Origin: Stramenopiles sp. TOSAG23-3
Taxonomy: Eukaryota > Sar
Assembly: GCA_900128585.1 (NCBI GenBank)
Contig: LT642639.1
Span: forward strand, 1-13,179
Length of the DNA stretch: 13,179 nt
Reading direction: 5' to 3'
This document shows positions 8,256 to 13,179 of this stretch, piece after piece. The notes under the pieces are model-generated. The model searched no databases. It was not told the origin of the DNA and saw only the letters and a list, made by a program, of their open reading frames with translations. Each line of letters starts with the position of its first letter. Position 1 is the stretch's first letter. Made by a program: the position numbers and the translations under genes.

Positions 8256-9009
8256 GATAAACAAAGCAAGCAATTGACCCTCTTATTTTAATAGTTTCGC
8301 ACAAATCCAACTGCTTGAGTTTGGACAAAAAAAAGAATTGTCAGCGTTTAGCAAATACGTCATGGATCCACTTGCAAAGCTATAGATATCTATGAGCAAA
8401 TACTTGCTGATTGTGTCACATTGTACTTCAGTAGTAGTGATGTTCCATAAATAGGATAGCTTCAGATGGAAGCATCAGCAGGGGGTACCAAAGGATTGTT
8501 TTAGTACCTAATTATGTTGTCGATGAGCCGATCCCCCCCTCCGTTTTTTATGAGACATAAGATCAGATAATCCTTCCTTCTTTTTAGACAGTCCACAAAA
8601 TGTAGACACAACTGACCAACAAGTACAATTCTTCTACTTAGTCTATGACGAGTAAGTCTATCGCGAAATGAAGCGCAACGGAAACAGTCAAAACACCCGT
8701 GCTAAAGGCCGATTCGAGCAGGAACATTATGATTGTATAGACTCGGGTCGCAGTATTTAATACCGGCGCCGGTTATGGACGGACATGTTATCTGGTTCTT
8801 AACACGGATACACTGAAAACAGAGCACTGCGCGTATATTTCGACACTTCATTATTTAAAATTTACCATACTAATCGGCTGTTACAAAACCATTATTAATA
8901 CCGCATACCGAAGCGGGCGGACAAAAAAACACCTAAGAACGTATCCTACTACACTACGGTACTAACCCTCATCTATACAAGGTAACAAGGTAACAACTTA
9001 AATCCCATT
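8256..9009. other. 754-bp spacer with no supported gene
   Basis: Only tiny ORFs occur; the best is a 30-aa frame at 8668-8760 (+) with no recognisable similarity. A perfect 12-bp palindrome, ACCGGCGCCGGT, lies at 8762-8773. A TATTAAAATAA stretch at about 8282-8292 (minus strand) is a plausible core promoter for the 610-aa gene. No RNA gene is seen. Confidence 0.4.
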
Positions 9010-9121
9010 TTAAAATAATGAAAAACGGGCCTGTAATACTTCTGTTTTACCCAGAAGACTCAGAAGTATATCAGAAAATGCATACGGGCAGTTACTTTGG
9101 CTGCGAGACGTTATTTGAATA

Positions 9122-9690
9122 ATGCAAAATGAAACGAGAGGTTCTTTTCGAAAAGCAATCATCTTGTTTGAACAATGTAAAAGAGGAAGTCTCGGTCGCA
9201 CATTTCTATGCACTGGCATGATTAGCAATTATTGGTATAAAGAAAGTCTCGCCCAAATGTTTTTTGTGTTGTATTATAGTATACTCCCCACCCCGACACG
9301 GTACCATATGTTCCCCGTTCCGGTGATTCTTTTGGATAAAATGAATGAGAAACAGGCAACGTGTTATAATAAAATTTGTGAAGCCGTTTCCATAGATGTG
9401 CAACCAATACCTGTGGAAGCATAGAAGAACTGTATGCGCTTTTTTCAGAGTTCAATTCAAAAGGAAAATCCATAGTGGATGATAGTGTTCCTATCAAGAG
9501 ATCCACCAAAAGATCTGAGAAAACATTAAGCGCTAAAGAAGTCGCCGACCGAAAAAGAGAGAGCGTTGCGGCTGAAAAAGGAAAACAATCGGCAATCGAA
9601 AGAGCAAAGCTGATTGCTGAAGACGCTGCTGATAAAGCAAGAGAAGAACTTGAAGAAATTGATGAGCCGGCTATTCAGAAGTCTTCTTAG
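9122..9690 (+). pseudogene. Broken ORF pair, possible MULE-type transposase remnant plus Lys/Glu-rich tail
   Basis: The first frame (ATG 9122, stop 9422-9424) contains LAQMFFVLYYSILP and MFPVPVILLDKMNEKQATCY. This spacing of hydrophobic and charged residues resembles the core of MULE/Mutator transposases (an xQLYTIH, then PLVYALLPxKTxxTY type pattern). The second frame is open from about 9383 to 9690 with no ATG. It reads SIEELYALFSEFNSKGK and then a long charged helix ending DEPAIQKSS. A one-base frame change around 9385-9425 would join them. The catalytic acidic residues upstream of the MULE-like part are not visible. The family assignment is tentative; the two segments could instead be unrelated fragments. 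Confidence 0.3.
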
Positions 9691-9846
9691 AATTTATCTT
9701 ATCATACATAGTATTAGTGTCACACTAACAACTAGCAATACCATACTTCCACTATCGCGATGGCGATTTCCTTAATTTATCTTCATTTAAGATTATACAG
9801 GGTAATTAAATCACTTTATGGACTGAATTACATTTTCCTGTTCTTT

Positions 9847-10089
9847 TTAAGGTAAATTTTTATTCATTCTCATTATTTTTTTGCGCCCCGCTAAAATCCC
9901 TCTACTTGTAAGATATTGAAACAGGTGCACAGAATGATCTGCATCACAGCTCCGTGTATTAAAATATTTCAAATCTTGATCAGCGCAACAATTTGTTTCA
10001 TACAAGCTGTTATTCAAGGACCCCTTAACTCTTTCAATGCGATCCAAAACCTTCGGAGACACACTTTCAAGTGATTGAATGCAGAGGAA
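9847..10089 (-). CDS. Possible fragment of an unknown gene, no start codon
   Basis: The frame is open for 80 codons and reads like coding sequence (SPKVLDRIERVKGSL, DHSVHLFQYLTSRGIL, ending RMNKNLP). It has no ATG before its last residues, so it is either an exon or fragment, or chance. Its 5' end overlaps the first codons of the MORN ORF on the other strand. This weakly favours the later MORN start at 10121. No family is recognised. Confidence 0.2.
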   Translation of the reverse strand, partial: FLCIQSLESVSPKVLDRIERVKGSLNNSLYETNCCADQDLKYFNTRSCDADHSVHLFQYLTSRGILAGRKKIMRMNKNLP

Positions 10090-10597
10090 TTACCAAACTT
10101 GTAGAAGATTTATAACCAAAATGACTGACAACGCAGCAAATTCTCCTCCTGTAAAGTTATTGTACATCGGGGAGTTAAAAGACGGAAAATACCACGGGAA
10201 AGGAACGCTGTTCGGTAAAGCAGGAGTTCCGAAATATGAGGGTGGCTTTGAGAATAATGCTTGCCATGGTATAGGGAAGGTTTTTGACAACCATGGTGTA
10301 CTAATGTATCATGGAGATGTGCAACAAAATAAGTATCATGGCGAAGGAAAGTGCTTTGATGGAAAAGGTAACCTTCGGTACGAGGGGCAGTTGGAAAACA
10401 ATTTATTTCACGGCCATGGAACTCTATTCGACGCTAACGGCAAAGTTATATTTTCTGGGGTTTTCGAAAAACACCAAATGAAAGGACAAGGTCTGCGGCA
10501 TGGGAAATTGCCACTACCAAGACTTGTAAAGAGAGGCCGTCCACGGAGATTGGACTGCGACGATGAGGCTTCAAGTAAGAAAAGGAAAAAGAGCTGA
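10079..10597 (+). CDS. MORN-repeat protein with C-terminal AT-hook and basic tail
   Basis: The frame gives up to 172 aa. Five MORN repeats start at residues 29, 53, 77, 101 and 125, an exact 24-residue period (YIGELKDGKYHGKGTLF, YEGGFENNACHGIGKVF, YHGDVQQNKYHGEGKCF, YEGQLENNLFHGHGTLF, then a weaker FSGVF). MORN repeats form beta-hairpin sheets that bind lipids or proteins and are abundant in protists and giant viruses. Unusually, residues 150-157 (VKRGRPRR) match an AT-hook and 167-171 (KKRKK) a nuclear localisation signal, suggesting a nuclear DNA-contacting form. The first ATG (10079) has poor context (T at -3). The ATG at 10121, giving 158 aa beginning MTDNAANSPP, has A at -3 and may be the real start. 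The MORN assignment is certain; the role is not. Confidence 0.92.
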   Translation: MQRNYQTCRRFITKMTDNAANSPPVKLLYIGELKDGKYHGKGTLFGKAGVPKYEGGFENNACHGIGKVFDNHGVLMYHGDVQQNKYHGEGKCFDGKGNLRYEGQLENNLFHGHGTLFDANGKVIFSGVFEKHQMKGQGLRHGKLPLPRLVKRGRPRRLDCDDEASSKKRKKS

Positions 10598-10673
10598 TTG
10601 TTATCCTTCCAAGTAGGCAAAAGAAAAGGGCACAAGGATCCTCATTGCAACGCTAATATAATTCGTATTACAA

Positions 10674-10783
10674 AAAAATATTTACATTAAGAATTACTCG
10701 ATTTAGATCGGTATTATTTGCGTCAAAGTTTCCTAGATTTCGTGAAAAATATTTTCATTAAGAATTACTCGATTTAGATCGGT
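10674..10783. repeat. Pair of 39-bp direct repeats, 71-bp period
   Basis: Copies at 10674-10712 and 10745-10783 share CATTAAGAATTACTCGATTT and the flanking AAAAATATTT and AGATCGGT, with one mismatch seen. The 32 bp between them is unrelated. The second copy overlaps the stop codon of the minus-strand relic at 10774. It could be a partial tandem duplication, an insertion footprint, or a paired binding site. Confidence 0.8.
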
Positions 10784-11120
10784 GGGGTATTATTCTCTCG
10801 GGTGTGTTGGGCATTTTTCCCCCGCTTCTCTGCCCATCGAAAGGCTCGAACCAAGGGCGCGTCGAACTTCTCTTGGGCCCTGCGCATGAGGGTTTCCATT
10901 TTTTCCAACTCTTTGTCTACACAAACATACCTGCTCTGGTATATTTTTTAATTCCTTGCACAACATGTAGAATTGCGGAATGCAATCATTTACTCTTCTA
11001 AAATTAGGAATCGCTCGTTGTACATTCTCCTATTCCGTGATTCGGTGCTCTCGATCGGCCCCCGAAAAAGTAGCGTAATTTAGTGTAAATTATAGGGTTG
11101 AAAAGTCCGTCATCCGTCAT
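10774..11120 (-). pseudogene. Frame-shifted relic of an unknown gene
   Basis: Three consecutive minus-strand segments in different frames all read like protein. From ATG 11118-11120: MTDDGLFNPIIYTKLRYFFG. Then from about 11027: ENVQRAIPNFRRVND and CIPQFYMLCKELKNIPEQ. Then from about 10930: VDKELEKMETLMRRAQEKF and APLVRAFRWAEKRGKN, ending at TAA 10774-10776. Two single-base frame changes would join them into roughly 115 residues. The last part alone could be a 41-aa ORF (ATG 10897-10899). No family is recognised. Assembly indels or very short introns are alternatives. A GT-AG stretch (GTATGTTTGTGTAG) sits at the second break, but removing it does not restore the frame. Confidence 0.35.
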
Positions 11121-11177
11121 ACCTGTTATAAAAATTCAAAATTAATATATTTCTTGCGCCCGTACAATTAATAATGC

Positions 11178-11220
11178 AAAAAGTAAAAAATCACGATGGA
11201 AAAAGTAAAAAGTAAAAAGT
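11178..11220. repeat. AAAAAGT heptamer repeats upstream of the 202-aa gene
   Basis: AAAAAGT occurs at 11178-11184 and three times in tandem at 11200-11220, ending 24 bp before the ATG at 11245. The position suggests a promoter or 5' leader element; it may also be simple slippage. Confidence 0.6.
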
Positions 11221-11244
11221 AAAGCGAAGTATTTTTAACGAAAG

Positions 11245-11853
11245 ATGGAAGAGTTAAGCTACGTTGGTCCGTACCTGATCGGGCACTTTACCGGGGACAG
11301 TGAGCTTGCCGTAGTTCTGTTGCTGGACCCGGAAACGCACTCGCCGCTGGTCAACAAGGAAGAATTACACGCTATAGAGACGTGCGTGGAGAAAGAGATG
11401 GCGGTGAAATCTAGAGTCGTGTATTATGATCTATTCGAAGCGCAGAACGACACAACACGAGAGATCTATGCAAGGGACGTGCATCCGCTGATCGAAGTAG
11501 CAAGACTCGCCCGGAACAGTGTTATGGAAGCAGTTGTCCACGAGGATCTTTACGCCGGCGAATTTAGACACCTTCGTCTCTGTCACGGACTGGTAAGCAA
11601 CACTTTGCTAGCGCCGTTCATGTACACGTATACGGCGACAGACCCGTACATTGTCGTAAAGGCGAAATCGTCAACCATAATATTCAAACAAACGAAAGAG
11701 AACATACTGGCATCTCTCGTTCCGGAGACCTTACTGGATACAAACTTGATTCACGTAGCTCACGAAGTAGACGAGGCTCAGCAGCTAGCCGAAGATCAGC
11801 TGGACGGCGAAGGAAAACACGGTGGAGGAAGAGTGCATCAATTTGATATTTAG
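11245..11853 (+). CDS. Unrecognised 202-aa protein
   Basis: This is an intact frame from an ATG in strong context (A at -3, G at +4). The N-terminal half has alternating hydrophobic strands (LAVVLLLDPE, RVVYYDLF) and a helix (PLIEVARLARNSVMEAVVHE), looking like a compact alpha/beta fold. The C-terminus is acidic and then Gly/His-rich (GEGKHGGGRVHQFDI). There is no signal peptide, membrane segment or Cys pattern (only two Cys). Codons are visibly richer in G and C than those of the other genes here, which may mean a different origin or stronger expression. Neighbours are relics only, so context says nothing about function. It is confidently a gene, but the family is unknown. Confidence 0.85.
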   Translation: MEELSYVGPYLIGHFTGDSELAVVLLLDPETHSPLVNKEELHAIETCVEKEMAVKSRVVYYDLFEAQNDTTREIYARDVHPLIEVARLARNSVMEAVVHEDLYAGEFRHLRLCHGLVSNTLLAPFMYTYTATDPYIVVKAKSSTIIFKQTKENILASLVPETLLDTNLIHVAHEVDEAQQLAEDQLDGEGKHGGGRVHQFDI

Positions 11854-11978
11854 GTATTTTATAATTAAAGGTCGAGCTTGTCTCGCTTCATAAACCGTTG
11901 TTCCTGATTAGCTATCCTCCGTTGATATTAATATAATTCACAATAATATTTTAATGCTAAAATATATGTGTTGGAACA

Positions 11979-12157
11979 TCACCTGACTGCTGCTATTTTT
12001 ACTTCGCCCTTTCTGTAGCTGTCGAACAGCGTCTTCCCTTCCAGCCTCGCCTGCCGGTGAAATTTTTGACCAGCCGTACCAATTTAGTTGATAACAATCT
12101 TCAATATTGTGGTTTAGTTTCGCTGTAGGAAAAATTATACACCCTTGTATATTTTAT
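11979..12157 (-). pseudogene. Short frame-shifted coding relic
   Basis: On the minus strand, from about 12157, one frame reads CIIFPTAKLNHNIEDCYQLN. At about 12080 the protein-like text moves to another frame, GQKFHRQARLEGKTLFDSYR, then KGEVKIAAVR and TGA at 11979-11981. There is no start codon in the first part. The text looks coding, but it is short and no family is recognised. Confidence 0.25.
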
Positions 12158-12195
12158 TAAATTAAAAACTTATTACGCATTTTGATTGTTTTATG

Positions 12196-12663
12196 TTAAT
12201 CCTCGAATGCACTCGGGTGCACCCTTTCACAGGGAACCTGCATGCCGTTCTTAGTAAAGCCATTTTTTTCATACTGGACCTTATCTGGATAAACATCGTG
12301 TTTAATGCCTTTGATGAAGGTGTGGAAATACTTTAATTTTACTAAATTAAAGCTTTATTTTCACTTGGCTGCTTCAATCTTTTCAGTGCCCCGCTCCATT
12401 GTGGAAGGACAGTGCAAGACATCCTGCAAAGTGCGCAAATCGGATGGCGTTTGGTTTTCAAATTCTTAATCGGGGATACAACTGCATTTATGGTGATACT
12501 TTAGAGTGTCCCATTCTTCTCGGACGAACTCTACCCCTCCCGAAGTTACTAAACCGTCGCACCGCACACATATGAGCTGCGGTATGTCGGAGCACGGACT
12601 TGTGCGGTTACGAACCTCAAACCACCGAAGGAAATCTCGTATCTCTGTGTTTTCCACAGGCAT
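12196..12663 (-). pseudogene. Cys-rich gene relic crossed by three in-frame stops
   Basis: From ATG 12661-12663 (AAA before it) one frame runs 156 codons to TAA 12196-12198. Along it, protein-like text is interrupted only by TAA at 12466-12468, TGA at 12361-12363 and TAA at 12355-12357. The first 65 aa contain CSDIPQLICVRCDGL and HHKCSC, a possible zinc-binding module. After the first stop comes EFENQTPSDLRTLQDVLHC. After the next two stops comes KYFHTFIKGIKHDVYPDK, ending VPCERVHPSAFED. No frameshift is needed, so point nonsense mutations in a former gene of about 155 aa are the simplest reading. The first ORF (12466-12663) alone could still be expressed as 65 aa. Readthrough is a less likely alternative. 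No family is recognised. Confidence 0.5.
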
Positions 12664-12671
12664 TTTATTAG

Positions 12672-12911
12672 CGGAAGAAGCCAACCGACGGAGAGAGCTT
12701 AGAAAAGGCCGCAAAACGAGTCGGTGATACAGACAAGTGGAGGTCTATCAAGAAACAATTGAAAGAATGGCTTTTGGAAGAGGAGGAGGAGTGTGTTTCG
12801 AAGCGAATGTTTGCCTCTGCCTGTTGTATCATTGGGTGCCGGGTAGAGAGAGATTCACACAAGGCTGGACAGTTTTTGATTTTCGTGAGTCGTTTTAGAT
12901 ATTACATATAA
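12672..12911 (+). pseudogene. Truncated ORF interrupted by the dispersed repeat
   Basis: The frame is open after TAG 12669-12671 and reads KPTDGESLEKAAKRVGDTDK, then WRSIKKQLKEWLLEEEEE, then a Cys-bearing stretch (FASACCIIGCRVE). It runs across the left edge of repeat copy B at 12887 and hits a stop inside it at 12909-12911. There is no ATG at the start. It may be the internal part of a gene cut by the repeat, or a chance frame opposite the neighbouring relic. Confidence 0.25.
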
Positions 12912-13179
12912 GATAATTGTAAATCCAACACAAAATATTTTGTATTGAATACCATACAGGGACACGCAGATGCTAATTAGCTACTGGCGATAATCCGAAC
13001 CGGAGACGATTCCTTTGCTGTCCCGATATTAATATGAAAATAGCATATATAATCATGTATATGATATTGGATGTATACAGGTTACAGGGACATACGCTAC
13101 ATCATTGTTTGTATATTATCCCCTGTATCAAGTTTCTTGTCCTCGTTAAAGCCCTGTAGGGGATTTGGAGGCTCAAATC
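12887..13179 (+). repeat. Dispersed repeat, copy B (runs to window edge)
   Basis: This is the second copy of the element at 5167-5451, in the same orientation, starting with the same GAGTCGTTTTAGATATTAC. It carries extra bases between GCCCTGT and GGCTCAAATC relative to copy A, plus scattered substitutions. The left edge is sharp, since sequences before GAGTC differ completely between copies. The right end lies outside the window. Confidence 0.85.

Noticed and set aside
8014-8328. 104-codon minus-strand ORF at the start of the nuclease-fusion gene
   Set aside because: Overlaps the acidic/basic low-complexity N-terminus in another frame; Lys/Arg richness comes from the same codons.
8762-8773. 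Perfect 12-bp palindrome ACCGGCGCCGGT in the empty spacer
   Set aside because: Single copy with no flanking structure; differs from the tandem-repeat palindrome and could be chance.
10922-10935. GTATGTTTGTGTAG as a tiny intron on the minus strand
   Set aside because: It has GT-AG ends, but its removal does not restore the reading frame of the relic.
10804-11001. Plus-strand ORF of 65 codons
   Set aside because: Opens from GTG and lies opposite the more convincing minus-strand relic text.
1-13179. CRISPR array, tRNA or rRNA genes
   Set aside because: No regularly spaced repeat-spacer units beyond the three tandem 31-mers, and no cloverleaf or rRNA signature words seen.

Overview
The window looks like eukaryotic-type DNA: either a nuclear genome, a large eukaryotic DNA virus, or a viral stretch integrated in a host genome. 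I cannot decide between these. Evidence for this is the A at -3 before most ATGs, the absence of bacterial ribosome binding sites, long intron-free ORFs in AT-rich spacers, and proteins built from eukaryotic chromatin modules (PHD, extended PHD, a chromo-like fold, AT-hooks, basic nuclear-localisation tails). The HNH segment resembles the HNH type common in giant viruses, and MORN proteins are also common there, so a nucleocytovirus-like origin is attractive. Only about half of the window is intact coding sequence, and it holds repeats and broken genes, which is unusual for a compact virus.

Layout. Positions 1-908 are a leader with no convincing gene. They hold three perfect-length 31-bp tandem units, each carrying a 12-bp palindrome, just upstream of a 1088-aa protein of unknown family (909-4175, +). 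A convergent gene for a 260-aa Cys-cluster/coiled-coil protein follows (4242-5024, -). Then come a dispersed repeat (5167-5451) and two relic copies of the 3' end of the 260-aa gene in opposite orientation (5925-6025, 6131-6318). Next is the most striking gene, 6423-8255 (-). Its 610-aa product reads AT-hook, extended PHD, chromo-like segment, PHD finger, truncated second extended PHD, HNH nuclease-like domain.

The right half is poorer in intact genes. After an empty spacer (8256-9009) come a broken transposase-like ORF (9122-9690), a possible fragment (9847-10089), a five-repeat MORN protein with an AT-hook and basic tail (10079-10597), and a 39-bp repeat pair. These are followed by a frame-shifted relic (10774-11120), an unrecognised 202-aa protein (11245-11853) and two more relics. 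One of those relics keeps a single frame through three stop codons (12196-12663). The second copy of the dispersed repeat (12887-13179) appears to cut an ORF and runs to the window edge.

Together the intact proteins have a nuclear/chromatin flavour: two carry AT-hooks, and the 1088-aa protein has basic clusters near both ends. No known operon or pathway can be read from gene order. The chromatin-reader/nuclease fusion and the iteron-like block are the best candidates for something undescribed. The relics and repeats suggest a region that has seen duplication, insertion and gene loss.
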